Source: Acidaminococcaceae bacterium
GTDB lineage: Bacteria > Bacillota > Negativicutes > Acidaminococcales > Acidaminococcaceae
Reading direction: 5' to 3'
Assembly (NCBI GenBank): GCA_028693975.1
Contig: JAQUUF010000002.1
Span: forward strand, 1 to 26,729
Length of the DNA: 26,729 nt
The position numbers and the translations under genes are program-made. Under the pieces are notes generated by a model. The model was not told where the DNA came from and ran no database searches. It saw nothing but the letters and a program-made list of their open reading frames with translations. Below are positions 15,374-24,708 of this stretch, piece after piece. The stretch's first letter is position 1; every line of letters starts with the position of its first letter.

Positions 15374-16591
15374 TTAATATTCAGGTAAATTTTGTACTAA
15401 TTTGAACAAAGGTGAAGTGATGGTATAAATAATGCCGCCTACAATTAAGGCGAGACTCAACATAATAACAGGCTCGAGCAAGGTTTTAAGCTCCTTGACG
15501 CGGTTGTGCAGCTCTTCTTCTGCTACTTGCGCCGCTGACAAAAGCATTTTGACTGTCTGCCCGCTCTCTTCGCCGATGGCCAAGAACTCCATGGTGGTCT
15601 GGCCCAAAAAGCCACGATACCGGCCTAACGCTTGACTCAGTGACAGCCCACGCAAAATATCTCCTGCCACTTGTTGCGAGGTCTGGGCGGTTTGCTCTTG
15701 GGGCAAAGTCTTCTGTGCCGCTTCTAGCGCCAACGGTAACACCACCCCACTACGCAGCATAATGCCCAGTATCTTACAAAATCTTGCCTCCAGCACTGTG
15801 TAATAGAATTTTTTAATTAAAGGCAAATGCAAGCACGCTTTGCCAATAAGAGCTCTATTCCTATAGAACAGTACACCTAAACCTAGTCCCCCCACCAAAG
15901 CCCAGGGCCACTGCTCTGTGAGCAACACCGCCAGAGAGATGAAATTAGCTTCCCCAGGAGCGAACTCCACCTCCATGGCTTGATACAGATTAAGAATAAG
16001 AGGCAATACCTGGAAGATAAAGAGCACGAGCATGACCAAGAGCATTACTAAGATAAAGCAGGGATATAAACAGGCACCACGCAGAAATTTGCGTAGCTTC
16101 ATCTCACTCTCATAGTAATCTGCCAGATGCGCCAAGGTACCCTCTAGCTGGCCTGAAGTTTCACCTGCTTGCACAATATGAATGGTCAGCTGTGCAAAAT
16201 CTCGCGGCCTTTTGGCCAAGGCACCGGACAAAGGCAACCCTTTCTCCAAGTCTGCTTCTATGCCACAACATAGTTCTCCCATATAGTTATCACTTTTTTT
16301 CTTCAGCAGTTCCAGCGCCCGCAATAAAGGAATACCACTCACTACCAAAGTAGCCAGCTGACGGAAAAAGTTCACCTTGTCTTGAGCAGTCAATTTGCGC
16401 CGCTGCCAAAAGCTACTACCCAGACACTGCCAGCTTACCTTAGGACTAATTTCCGTGACATAACCATAATTACTCTGAATAAACGCCGCTACTTCATTGT
16501 TGTTGAGTGCCAGCATTTCTCCCGAGAAATTCTCTCCCTGTCTATTTTTGGCGCGCCACCTATACCGCTTCACCTTGCCACCCTCCATCAT
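15374..16591 (-). CDS. gspF: GspF/PilC-like inner-membrane platform protein
   Basis: 405 residues with two GspF repeats: KVNFFRQLATLVVSGIPLLRALELL (about 86-110) and the second ARFCKILGIMLRSGVVLPLALEAA. Each is followed by membrane helices, and the protein ends IVGGIIYTITSPLFKLVQNL. This is the platform on which pseudopilins are assembled, working with a GspE/ComGA ATPase. No such ATPase is encoded in the window, and the upstream neighbour is the dnaJ terminator. The ATG pair at 16586-16591 follows GGGGG by 10 nt. A GTG at 16571-16573 (V-K-R-Y) after GGAGG is an alternative start. I found no convincing promoter between here and 16694; the best -10-like box is TATAAG. Confidence 0.93.
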   Translation of the reverse strand: MMEGGKVKRYRWRAKNRQGENFSGEMLALNNNEVAAFIQSNYGYVTEISPKVSWQCLGSSFWQRRKLTAQDKVNFFRQLATLVVSGIPLLRALELLKKKSDNYMGELCCGIEADLEKGLPLSGALAKRPRDFAQLTIHIVQAGETSGQLEGTLAHLADYYESEMKLRKFLRGACLYPCFILVMLLVMLVLFIFQVLPLILNLYQAMEVEFAPGEANFISLAVLLTEQWPWALVGGLGLGVLFYRNRALIGKACLHLPLIKKFYYTVLEARFCKILGIMLRSGVVLPLALEAAQKTLPQEQTAQTSQQVAGDILRGLSLSQALGRYRGFLGQTTMEFLAIGEESGQTVKMLLSAAQVAEEELHNRVKELKTLLEPVIMLSLALIVGGIIYTITSPLFKLVQNLPEY

Positions 16592-16701
16592 AGTTAGGAT
16601 ACCCCCTATTTCTCTAAGCGCAGCCTATCTCCTGCCTTGCTTATAGCCTACTGTCATAATCGGGAACAGTAGAGCAACGAGTGACGCGAGTAGACAAAAA
16701 A

Positions 16702-16735
16702 ATACCCCAGACTAGTCGCAACTAATCTGGAGTAT
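16702..16735 (-). terminator. Strong rho-independent terminator of the heat-shock operon
   Basis: A 15-bp stem (ATACTCCAGATTAGT with ACTAGTCTGGGGTAT, two G-T pairs) with loop TGCG is followed by a run of T on the minus strand. It begins 13 nt after the dnaJ stop and isolates the heat-shock genes from the pseudopilus operon. Confidence 0.93.
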
Positions 16736-16747
16736 CCATGTTTTTAT

Positions 16748-17917
16748 TCACTTAAATAAATCTTTGACTTTCTTGAGGAAACTCTTCTCCTCAGGATTAA
16801 TATCATCGCCGCTAACTGCTTCAAACCGCTGCAAGGCTTCTTTTTGCCTGTCATTGAGTTTGGAGGGTACCACGACTTTAATTTTGACTAACTGGTCGCC
16901 TTTGGCACCATTACGCAAGCTGACTATGCCTTTGCCTTTAAGCCGCATAATCTTGCCAGGTTGAGTCCCGGCGGGAATCTTCATGATAACGGAACCTTCG
17001 ATAGTCGGCACCTTAATCTCAGCGCCCAAAGTTGCTTGGACGATATTGATAGGTATCTCGCAAGCGATGGTAGTACCGTCTCTTTCGAAGAATTTGTGTG
17101 GTTTCACATAGAGATACACATACAAATCGCCTGTCTCTCCGCCTCTGTGTCCTGCACCACCCTCACCAGCTACCCGCAGTCTGGAGCCATTGTCCACACC
17201 TGCCGGAATCTTCACGGTGATGGTTTTCTTTTTCTTCACATGACCACTGCCACTACACATCTTGCAAGGATGCTTGATAATCTTGCCGGTGCCGCCGCAA
17301 CGACTGCAAGGACGCACATTAACCATTTGTCCAAACATAGTATTCTGCGCTACCCTTACCTCGCCTGAACCATGACATTCGGGACAAGTCTCTGCCTCGG
17401 TGCCTGGCTCAGCCCCGGTACCATGGCAAACATCGCACTCCTCGTCACGCTTTAAGCTGACCTTCTTCTCAGTACCAAATGCGGCTTCTTCGAAGGTTAT
17501 TTCCATATCCATTCTCAAGTCAGCCCCGGGTACAGGACCATTGTTGGCCCTCCCACGGCTTCTGCCACCGCCTTGACCGCCGAAGAACATATCAAAAATA
17601 TCATCCATGCCCTGACCGCCACCGCCGCCAAAGCCACCAAACCCGCCAAAGCCTTGACCACCGAAGCCGCCAGCCCCAGCTCCGCCATTGGCAAAAGCGT
17701 CATGGCCAAACTGGTCATACTGAGCACGTTTTTGTTCATCTGACAATACACCATAAGCCTCGGCGCATTCCTTGAACTTTTCAGCAGCATCAGGATTATC
17801 CTTATTGACATCAGGATGATACTTACGTGCCAGTTGTCTATATGCTTTTTTTATTTCGTCTTGGGTGGCTGTTTTAGCCACCCCCAGCACGTCATAGTAA
17901 TCTCTTTTTCCTGCCAA
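16748..17917 (-). CDS. dnaJ: DnaJ, Hsp40 co-chaperone
   Basis: 389 residues, full length. The J domain (1-70) has KYHPDVNK with the HPD triad that stimulates DnaK ATP hydrolysis. A Gly/Phe-rich linker follows (about 75-125), then four CxxCxGxG zinc-binding repeats (CDVCHGTG, CPECHGSG, CSRCGGTG, CKMCSGSG), and the C-terminal substrate-binding and dimer domains. The start as read is TTG (17915-17917), with AGGA about 11 nt upstream; no in-frame ATG lies before the conserved J domain. It is the last gene of the operon, 21 nt after dnaK. Confidence 0.97.
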   Translation of the reverse strand: MAGKRDYYDVLGVAKTATQDEIKKAYRQLARKYHPDVNKDNPDAAEKFKECAEAYGVLSDEQKRAQYDQFGHDAFANGGAGAGGFGGQGFGGFGGFGGGGGQGMDDIFDMFFGGQGGGRSRGRANNGPVPGADLRMDMEITFEEAAFGTEKKVSLKRDEECDVCHGTGAEPGTEAETCPECHGSGEVRVAQNTMFGQMVNVRPCSRCGGTGKIIKHPCKMCSGSGHVKKKKTITVKIPAGVDNGSRLRVAGEGGAGHRGGETGDLYVYLYVKPHKFFERDGTTIACEIPINIVQATLGAEIKVPTIEGSVIMKIPAGTQPGKIMRLKGKGIVSLRNGAKGDQLVKIKVVVPSKLNDRQKEALQRFEAVSGDDINPEEKSFLKKVKDLFK

Positions 17918-17938
17918 AATTCACACCATCCTGCCTAA

Positions 17939-19795
17939 TTATTTTTTGTCGTCGTCCACGACTTCAGCATCCACTACATCCTCTTCCGGCTTCTTAGCGC
18001 TCTCCGCACCTGCACCGGCGGCACCAGCATCAGCACCTGCTGCGTTGGCATCCTTAGCTTGAGTTTGTTTGTAGAGCTCTGCGGACAATTCATACAAAGG
18101 TTTTTGCAAAGCTTCAGTATCAGCTTTGATCTTGTCGTTATCTTGACCCTTCAAAGTTTCCTTCAAAGTAGCAATAGCTGCTTGAACCTTCTTCACCAAG
18201 TCTTCATGGCCTTTGCCCTCCATGTCTTTGACAGTCTTCTCTGCTTGGTAGCACAAGGAATCTGCTTGGTTACGAGTCTCAATGCCTTCCTTACGTTTCT
18301 TATCTGCTTCAGCGTTAGCTTCTGCATCTTTGACCATCTTATCTACTTCCTCTTTACTCAAAGTACCGGAAGAAGTGATAGTAATCTTTTGCTCTTTGCC
18401 AGTGCCCAAATCCTTAGCGCTTACATTAACGATACCGTTAGCATCGATATCAAAAGCTACTTCAATTTGAGGTACTCCACGGGGAGCTGCAGGGATACCG
18501 CCTAATTCAAAGCGTCCCAATGTCTTGTTGTCGCTAGCCATTTCACGCTCGCCTTGCAAGACATGAATATCAACAGAAGGTTGATTGTCAGTAGCAGTGG
18601 AGAATACTTGCTTCTTAGAAGAAGGAATAGTAGTGTTACGCTCGATAATCTTAGTGAACACACCACCCAAAGTCTCAATACCTAGAGACAAAGGAGTAAC
18701 ATCCAACAATACTACGTCTTTGACATCACCGGATAATACGCCGGCTTGGATAGCAGCACCGACTGCTACGCACTCATCAGGGTTAATACCATGAGTAGCT
18801 TCTTTGCCAAGGATATTTTTAATAGCTGCTTGTACAGCGGGGATTCTGGAAGAACCACCAACTAACAAAATCTTACCAATATCTTTGGGAGATAATTTAG
18901 CATCGGCCAAAGCTTTTCTGGTCGGTCCCATAGTACGCTCAACCAAATCAGCAGTCATCTCATCGAATTTGGCACGAGTCAAGTCCATATCCAAATGTTG
19001 CGGGCCATCAGCACCTGCGGTAATGAATGGCAAGTTGATATTAGTAGTCATAACACCGGATAATTCAATCTTAGCCTTCTCTGCTGCTTCTCTGATTCTC
19101 TGCATGGCCATCTTATCACCGGTCAAATCAATACCGGTATTCTTTTTGAATTCATCAGTCATCCATTTCATAATGCGCTCATCGAAGTCGTCGCCGCCCA
19201 GACGAGTATCACCATTGGTTGCTTTTACTTCAAATACGCCATCGCCCATCTCCAATATGGACACATCGAAGGTGCCACCGCCCAAGTCATAGACTAGAAC
19301 AGTGTGGTCGCCGGATTTATCGACGCCATAAGCCAGAGCTGCTGCTGTAGGCTCGTTGATAATACGCAATACTTCCAAACCGGCAATCTTACCGGCATCC
19401 TTGGTAGCTTGACGTTGGCTATCACTGAAATAAGCCGGTACAGTAATAACTGCTTGGCTCACAGTCTCACCCAAATATTTCTCAGCATCAGCTTTCATTT
19501 TTTGCAAAATCATAGCGGAAATTTCTTCCGGGGAATACTTCTTGTCATCAATAGCTACACGATAATCATGCTCGCCCATATGACGTTTGATAGAACTAAT
19601 AGTTCTCTCAGGATTGGAGATAGCTTGACGTTTGGCCAATTGACCTACCAAGCGCTCACCGCTCTTGCTAAAACCTACTACAGAAGGAGTCAGACGACCG
19701 CCCTCTTGGGTGGAAATGACGGTAGGTTCGCCGCCTTCCATTACTGCTACTACAGAGTTTGTTGTACCTAAATCAATACCAATTACTTTAGACAT
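17939..19795 (-). CDS. dnaK: DnaK, Hsp70 chaperone
   Basis: 618 residues, typical of Gram-positive-type DnaK. The N-terminal ATPase domain (1-370) has IGIDLGTTNSVVAVMEGGEP, INEPTAAALAYG, VYDLGGGTFDVSILE and LLVGGSSRIPAV. The linker DVVLLDVTPLSLGIE, a beta substrate-binding domain and a helical lid follow, and the C-terminus ends EDVVDAEVVDDDKK. It folds proteins with DnaJ and GrpE. It sits 45 nt after grpE with AGGAGG before ATG. Confidence 0.98.
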   Translation of the reverse strand: MSKVIGIDLGTTNSVVAVMEGGEPTVISTQEGGRLTPSVVGFSKSGERLVGQLAKRQAISNPERTISSIKRHMGEHDYRVAIDDKKYSPEEISAMILQKMKADAEKYLGETVSQAVITVPAYFSDSQRQATKDAGKIAGLEVLRIINEPTAAALAYGVDKSGDHTVLVYDLGGGTFDVSILEMGDGVFEVKATNGDTRLGGDDFDERIMKWMTDEFKKNTGIDLTGDKMAMQRIREAAEKAKIELSGVMTTNINLPFITAGADGPQHLDMDLTRAKFDEMTADLVERTMGPTRKALADAKLSPKDIGKILLVGGSSRIPAVQAAIKNILGKEATHGINPDECVAVGAAIQAGVLSGDVKDVVLLDVTPLSLGIETLGGVFTKIIERNTTIPSSKKQVFSTATDNQPSVDIHVLQGEREMASDNKTLGRFELGGIPAAPRGVPQIEVAFDIDANGIVNVSAKDLGTGKEQKITITSSGTLSKEEVDKMVKDAEANAEADKKRKEGIETRNQADSLCYQAEKTVKDMEGKGHEDLVKKVQAAIATLKETLKGQDNDKIKADTEALQKPLYELSAELYKQTQAKDANAAGADAGAAGAGAESAKKPEEDVVDAEVVDDDKK

Positions 19796-19840
19796 TTTAT
19801 TTTCCTCCTCATGAATTTACTTTTTTATTTAACTCTTAGA

Positions 19841-20446
19841 TTAAGAATTATTAACTACTTTTACTTTGCTATGGCGGATTATTCTATCCCCTAGCTTGTA
19901 ACCCTTCTCCAGTACCAATTCGACAGAATCATCCGGTAGCTGAGGATTAGCACCTCGCATCACCGCATCATGGAACTCTGGATTAAAGGGCTCCCCTGCT
20001 GCTTTGATTTCTTCTACCTTTAGCTCGTTGAGCGTCTGCTCGAACTGCCTTCTAATCTTGCCTAAGCCTACTTTAATGGTATCGCCGTCAGTGGCTTTTT
20101 CCATACTAGCCTCAGCTCGTTCAAAATTATCCAATACCTTCAAAAATTTATTGACAACCTCAGAAGTCACATAAGACGATAACTCTGCTTGCTCCCTGGC
20201 TGTACGCTTGCGGTAATTATCAAATTCCGCCTGCATTCTTAGCACTCTGTCTTGCAGGGCTTGTATCTGCTCTGCCTGAGCAGCGGCTAGCTGTTCAGCC
20301 GGACTGGCAGTCGGAGCGGTTTGCTCTGTTCCTGCCTCAGTACCTTGTGGAGCTTGCTCCGCGGTTGGTTGCTCTTGTTGTTTGGTTTCAGCTTGTTGTT
20401 CTTGCTTATTTACTTCTTCCTCATTCTTTTTAGTATGAATATGCAC
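19841..20446 (-). CDS. grpE: GrpE, DnaK nucleotide-exchange factor
   Basis: 201 residues. A Gln/Glu/Thr-rich acidic N-terminus (1-55) leads to a long coiled coil (about 55-110, with RMQAEFDNYRKRTAREQAEL) and the beta domain that contacts DnaK (FNPEFHDAVMRGA, VLEKGYKLGDRIIRHSKVKV). It releases ADP from DnaK. The start is GTG with GGAGG 7 nt upstream, 12 nt after hrcA. Confidence 0.96.
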   Translation of the reverse strand: MHIHTKKNEEEVNKQEQQAETKQQEQPTAEQAPQGTEAGTEQTAPTASPAEQLAAAQAEQIQALQDRVLRMQAEFDNYRKRTAREQAELSSYVTSEVVNKFLKVLDNFERAEASMEKATDGDTIKVGLGKIRRQFEQTLNELKVEEIKAAGEPFNPEFHDAVMRGANPQLPDDSVELVLEKGYKLGDRIIRHSKVKVVNNS

Positions 20447-20458
20447 AACGCAGCCTCC

Positions 20459-21496
20459 TTATTTAAGTTCTTGTTCTTTATTAAAAATCGTGGTCAAGTA
20501 TTTATGCAAATAATCCATGACCGAAATTACCTTACCATATTCCATTCTGGTAGGCCCCAAGACTGCCATAGTGCCTACTACCTGACCGTTAAGCCTGTAG
20601 GTAGCTTGAATCATGCTGCAATCTTGAATACCGCTAAACTTGTTCTCACCACCAATAGTGATACGCAAGCCTGAATCTTCGCCGGCCTGAAGCATATCCT
20701 TCAGCATTTTTTCTTCTTCCAATACACTAAGCAGTTCTTTAATCCTATTCACATCTTTGAACTCAGGCTGATTAAAAATCTGCTTGGTACCACCCAAGAA
20801 CATCTTCTGCTCTTGATGGCTCAGCCCAATCTGGCGAATAGCTCTGAGTAGTGAGGCAAACAGCATCTTGTCGTTAGCTACATCATCATGCAAATCCTCC
20901 AAAGTACCGGAGCCTATTTGATTCAGATGCAGACCATGCAGCTTGTTGCTAATGCGTGTGGCTAGATAATCCATTTCTTCTTGCTCCATACCCAGCGGTA
21001 TTTCTACCACACAATGGTCCACATGTCCATCATCGGCAATAATACACAAGATGTCATGGTGTGAATCCAAAGGCAAAAACCGCATATAGGAAAAAGCACT
21101 AGATGTAGCACGATTAGCCATAACCAGAGAAACATTCTTGGTCATGCGAGACAAAATCTTGGCCGTAGACTGGAAAATATCATCTATGCTACGCACCCTC
21201 TCGTGGAACCAACCGTCAATTAACGCTCTGTCGTTATCGGTCAATGCTCCCGGCTCAATCATAGAATCTACATAGTATCTATAAGCTTGAGCTGACGGAA
21301 TACGTCCGGCAGAAGTATGAGGTTGTTCCAAAAAACCCAATAACTCTAAGTCTGACATTTCATTACGAATAATAGCCGGGCTAATACCCAAATCGTATTT
21401 GCGGGCAATGGTTCTAGACCCGACCGGCTCTGCTGTCGCAATATAGTCTTCTATAATAATCTGTAAAATCTTTTTCTTTCTATCTGATAGCACCAT
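20459..21496 (-). CDS. hrcA: HrcA, heat-shock repressor
   Basis: 345 residues. The N-terminal winged helix is MVLSDRKKKILQIIIEDYIATAEPVGSRTIARK to LEQPHTSAGRIPSAQAYRYYVD, with a conserved GAF-like effector region and C-terminal GQVVGTMAVLGPTRMEYGKVI. HrcA binds CIRCE and represses hrcA-grpE-dnaK-dnaJ until heat or misfolded protein draws off the chaperonin that keeps it active. The ATG follows AAAGGAGGG. A perfect CIRCE element lies 22 nt upstream, so the gene is autoregulated. Confidence 0.97.
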   Translation of the reverse strand: MVLSDRKKKILQIIIEDYIATAEPVGSRTIARKYDLGISPAIIRNEMSDLELLGFLEQPHTSAGRIPSAQAYRYYVDSMIEPGALTDNDRALIDGWFHERVRSIDDIFQSTAKILSRMTKNVSLVMANRATSSAFSYMRFLPLDSHHDILCIIADDGHVDHCVVEIPLGMEQEEMDYLATRISNKLHGLHLNQIGSGTLEDLHDDVANDKMLFASLLRAIRQIGLSHQEQKMFLGGTKQIFNQPEFKDVNRIKELLSVLEEEKMLKDMLQAGEDSGLRITIGGENKFSGIQDCSMIQATYRLNGQVVGTMAVLGPTRMEYGKVISVMDYLHKYLTTIFNKEQELK

Positions 21497-21518
21497 TAAC
21501 CCTCCTTTCGGGTCTTTG

Positions 21519-21545
21519 TTAGCACTCTGTTTAGTAGAGTGCTAA
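21519..21545. promoter_or_regulatory. CIRCE element (HrcA operator)
   Basis: TTAGCACTC, nine bases, GAGTGCTAA is a perfect match to the CIRCE consensus. It lies in the 5' untranslated region of hrcA, just downstream of the promoter, and should repress the whole operon. Confidence 0.98.
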
Positions 21546-21557
21546 CATCTACGTATA

Positions 21558-21586
21558 AAGATACTACCTTTTGCCTATCTTGTCAA
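21558..21586 (-). promoter_or_regulatory. Sigma-A promoter of the hrcA-grpE-dnaK-dnaJ operon
   Basis: The minus strand has TTGACA (21586-21581), a 17-nt spacer and TATCTT (21563-21558): 6 of 6 and 4 of 6 to consensus. The predicted transcription start, near 21551, leaves CIRCE at about +6 to +32. Confidence 0.85.
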
Positions 21587-21604
21587 GCAAAATAATAGAG
21601 GTTT

Positions 21605-22741
21605 TCAGCAGAAGATGGCAAAGACTTGGTTGCCGTATTGCATGCCTTTGGCGGTCAGGCGCAATATTTGACTGGCCGCATCGTAACTAAGCAGTCCTGC
21701 GTGTATAGCTTGGTCCAGTTCCCGTCCGTAGCGGCTCCAGGTATCGCAGCCAAAGCGTTCTTTAGTCTCTTGCAGATTAACTCCCTGTGCTGTGCGTAAC
21801 CCCATAAAAAGGCTCTCAGCCGCCAATTCCGGCTGGGTTAAATTCTCTATTTGTCTATTTTTCCCTTCATTATATTTGGCAATATCGCAGCTATTAGTTA
21901 CCAGTGCCTGCCCCGTGAATGTACAAGCAGCTGCTCCCAGTCCCAGATAGGGCACATAGCGCCAGTAAAGCATATTGTGACGTGATTCTTGCCCCGGCCT
22001 AGCATAATTGGATATTTCATATCTGGACAAGCCTTGTTGCGGTACGTAAGTGGTAACAAAATCATACATATCCCCCACGGTGTCGTCATCAGGCAAAGAC
22101 AAGGTGCCACTAGCCAACTTTCTCTGCAAGGGAGTACCCTCCTCTACCGTCAAACCATAAACAGACAAATGGTCCAGACCTTGGGCCAATAAGCCCTGCA
22201 CCGAACTCTGTACCGAGGCTAGAGTCTGCCCCGGATAGCCATAAATCAAATCACCACTAATGCGCTCAAAACCAGCTTGGCGCGCCTGCCTCAGTACTTC
22301 CACGGCTTCTTGGGCCGTATGAATCCGCCCCATGGCTCTGAGCTCATCATCTTGCAGCGACTGAATACCTAGGCTTATCCTATCAAAACCCAGTTGCCTT
22401 AGTGCTTCTAAAGACTCCTCTGTCACCGTTCCCGGATTAGCTTCGATAGTCGCCTCTTGAGGGTGCTGCCACAAGCCGACATCTTTTAGCGTAGTCACTA
22501 GGCGCGTCAAATACGGCAGGGGCAAAACACTAGGCGTACCCCCGCCAAAATAAATCGTTGCGTCCGCAGCTACCGGCAGCTCTGCGGCACGAGCTGTAAT
22601 CTCCTTGCACAGAGCTTGCGTATAGCTCTCCATAAGTGCGGTATCACAACCAGCAGTAGACGCAAAATCACAATATAAACATTTGTGTACACAAAAGGGG
22701 ATATGTACATATATCCCCTGATATTGTTGCCATGTATTCAT
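21605..22741 (-). CDS. hemW: HemW, radical-SAM haem chaperone (coproporphyrinogen oxidase-like)
   Basis: 378 residues. The radical-SAM cluster motif CVHKCLYC (Cys17, Cys21, Cys24) follows YVHIPF, with GGGTPS, EANPGT, RISLGIQS and the HemN-like C-terminus (MGLRTAQGVNLQETKERFG). Proteins with this CxxxCxxC spacing near lepA are HemW-type and bind haem for transfer; they are often mis-named HemN. The ATG directly abuts the lepA stop (TAGATG), so the genes are co-transcribed. No clear terminator follows before the hrcA promoter. Confidence 0.92.
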   Translation of the reverse strand: MNTWQQYQGIYVHIPFCVHKCLYCDFASTAGCDTALMESYTQALCKEITARAAELPVAADATIYFGGGTPSVLPLPYLTRLVTTLKDVGLWQHPQEATIEANPGTVTEESLEALRQLGFDRISLGIQSLQDDELRAMGRIHTAQEAVEVLRQARQAGFERISGDLIYGYPGQTLASVQSSVQGLLAQGLDHLSVYGLTVEEGTPLQRKLASGTLSLPDDDTVGDMYDFVTTYVPQQGLSRYEISNYARPGQESRHNMLYWRYVPYLGLGAAACTFTGQALVTNSCDIAKYNEGKNRQIENLTQPELAAESLFMGLRTAQGVNLQETKERFGCDTWSRYGRELDQAIHAGLLSYDAASQILRLTAKGMQYGNQVFAIFC

Positions 22742-24541
22742 CTAGTCCATCTTCAAGATAGCCATAAAAGCTTCCTGTGGCAGCTCGACCGAGCCCACCT
22801 GCTTCATGCGCTTCTTGCCTTCTTTTTGTTTTTCGAGCAACTTACGTTTACGAGAAATATCGCCGCCATAACATTTGGCCAAGACATCCTTACGCATAGC
22901 GCTAACTGTTTCACGAGCGATAACCTTACTGCCGATAGCCGCTTGAATGGGTATTTCGAACATCTGGCGCGGAATTAACTTGCGTAGCTTCTCTACCAAC
23001 GCACGTCCTCTAACTGCCGCTTTCTCCCGATGGACGATAGCGGACAAAGCATCCACCGGCTCTCCATTCAAGAGAATATCCACCTTGACTAGGTTAGATG
23101 GTTTATAACCATGCAACTCATAATCCAAGGAAGCATAGCCCCTAGTTACCGATTTGAGCCTGTCAAAATAGTCAAAAATAATTTCACTCAAGGGCAGTGA
23201 ATAATGAATCATGACTCTTGTTTCATCCAGATAAGTCATATTCTCGTACTCACCGCGCTTCTCCTGAGAAAGCTCCATAACCGAGCCCACATAATCCTTG
23301 GGCACAATAATAGTAGCGTTCACATAAGGTTCTTCCACGTGGTCAATCACGGTGGGGCTAGGGAACAAGGAGGGGTTATCCACCATCTCAATATCACCGT
23401 TAGTCAAATGCACCTCATAGATTACGTTCGGCGCAGTAGTTAAGAGCGTCAAGCTGTATTCCCGCTCCAAGCGCTCCTTGATAACGTCCAGATGTAACAA
23501 GCCTAAGAAACCGCAACGAAAGCCAAAGCCTAGAGCCACAGAAGTCTCCGGCTCAAAGACCAGAGACGCATCATTTAATTGCAGCTTCTCTAGGGCATCG
23601 CGCAAATTATCATAATCAGAATTATCTACCGGATATAAGCCGCAATACACCATAGGGGTCGCTTTGCGATAGCCCGGTAAAGGTTTAGCCGCAGGTTGCA
23701 AAGCATTGGTCACGGTATCGCCAACTCTAGCATCCTTCACGTTCTTAATAGCAGCTGCCAAGAAGCCAACTTCGCCCTCTGATAGCTCTGTCACATTGAC
23801 GGGTGCCGGCTTGAAGACACCTACCTCTGTTACTTCAAATTCTTTGTTAGTCGCCATCATCCGGATTTTCATGCCTTTGCGCACAGCACCATTCACTACA
23901 CGCATATAGAGCACCACGCCTTTGTAGGCATCGAACTTGGAGTCAAAAACCAAAGCTTGCAGCGGAGCCTCATTATCACCACTAGGTGCCGGTATACGCT
24001 TGACAATAGCTTCCAAGATATCCTCTACACCTAGGCCTGTCTTGGCACTGCACAAGACAGCTTCAGAAGCATCAATACCCAGCACATCTTCAATCTCTTG
24101 TTTAACCCTCTCAGGGTCTGCACTGGGAAGATCTATTTTATTAATAACCGGGATAATTTCCAGATCATGCTCCATGGCCAAATACACATTAGCCAAAGTC
24201 TGAGCTTCGATACCTTGCGTGGCATCAATAACTAGGAGCGCACCCTCACAAGCCGCCAAGGCACGGGATACTTCGTAGGTAAAATCCACATGACCCGGGG
24301 TGTCAATCAAGTTCAGCAGATAGTCCTTGCCGTCCTGAGCCTGATAGTCCAAGCACACAGCTTGCGCTTTGATGGTAATGCCGCGTTCTCTCTCCAAATC
24401 AAGAGAATCGAGAATTTGGTCCTCCATCTCCCTTTGGGACAGAGTACCTGTTTTTTCGATAAGACGGTCTGCCAAAGTAGACTTACCGTGGTCAATATGG
24501 GCAATAATAGAAAAATTGCGGATATTGTAACTTCTTTTCAT
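22742..24541 (-). CDS. lepA: LepA, elongation factor 4
   Basis: 599 residues, standard length. The G domain has AHIDHGKSTLADRLIE (P loop), GITI, DTPGHVDF and NKIDLPSADPERV (NKxD). EF-G-like domains and the LepA-specific C-terminus with CYGGDISRKRKLLEKQKEGKKRMK follow. A ribosome-bound GTPase implicated in back-translocation or initiation-stage ribosome assembly. It is preceded by a good promoter and followed immediately by hemW. Confidence 0.98.
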   Translation of the reverse strand: MKRSYNIRNFSIIAHIDHGKSTLADRLIEKTGTLSQREMEDQILDSLDLERERGITIKAQAVCLDYQAQDGKDYLLNLIDTPGHVDFTYEVSRALAACEGALLVIDATQGIEAQTLANVYLAMEHDLEIIPVINKIDLPSADPERVKQEIEDVLGIDASEAVLCSAKTGLGVEDILEAIVKRIPAPSGDNEAPLQALVFDSKFDAYKGVVLYMRVVNGAVRKGMKIRMMATNKEFEVTEVGVFKPAPVNVTELSEGEVGFLAAAIKNVKDARVGDTVTNALQPAAKPLPGYRKATPMVYCGLYPVDNSDYDNLRDALEKLQLNDASLVFEPETSVALGFGFRCGFLGLLHLDVIKERLEREYSLTLLTTAPNVIYEVHLTNGDIEMVDNPSLFPSPTVIDHVEEPYVNATIIVPKDYVGSVMELSQEKRGEYENMTYLDETRVMIHYSLPLSEIIFDYFDRLKSVTRGYASLDYELHGYKPSNLVKVDILLNGEPVDALSAIVHREKAAVRGRALVEKLRKLIPRQMFEIPIQAAIGSKVIARETVSAMRKDVLAKCYGGDISRKRKLLEKQKEGKKRMKQVGSVELPQEAFMAILKMD

Positions 24542-24578
24542 GAATTTACATTTCTCTCTTTCATATATATAATAGAAG

Positions 24579-24607
24579 ATTATAACATCTTTTACTTTCC
24601 TTGTCTA
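24579..24607 (-). promoter_or_regulatory. Sigma-A promoter of lepA-hemW
   Basis: The minus strand has TAGACA (24607-24602), a 17-nt spacer and TATAAT (24584-24579): 5 of 6 and 6 of 6 to consensus. It leaves a short leader before the lepA ATG. Confidence 0.85.
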
Positions 24608-24610
24608 AAA

Positions 24611-24632
24611 ATAGCTAAAAAATATTAGCTAT
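24611..24632. repeat. 8-bp inverted repeat in the lepA/SGNH divergent spacer
   Basis: ATAGCTAA, six bases, TTAGCTAT. It overlaps a TATAAT (24630-24635) that could be the -10 box of the plus-strand gene; the -35 match is poor (TTGTCT is 23 nt away, too far). It could be an operator for the plus-strand gene or a chance palindrome in AT-rich DNA. Confidence 0.4.
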
Positions 24633-24708
24633 AATATCATCTTAACCACTATAACCAAGTGAAACAACAAAGTTGCTAAACCTCTATCGAACACGAAAGG
24701 ATGATTTC

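Noticed and set aside
16592..16694. Promoter of the pseudopilus operon (TATAAG box)
   Set aside because: No -35 sequence at correct distance; an undescribed regulator or alternative sigma factor may be used, but nothing can be shown from the sequence.
17580..17700. Repetitive Gly-rich stretch that could be read as a tandem repeat
   Set aside because: It is the normal Gly/Phe-rich linker of DnaJ.
18059..19771. Long plus-strand open frames of up to 162 codons opposite dnaK
   Set aside because: They are mirror frames of the highly biased dnaK codons, have no convincing ribosome sites, and resemble no known protein.
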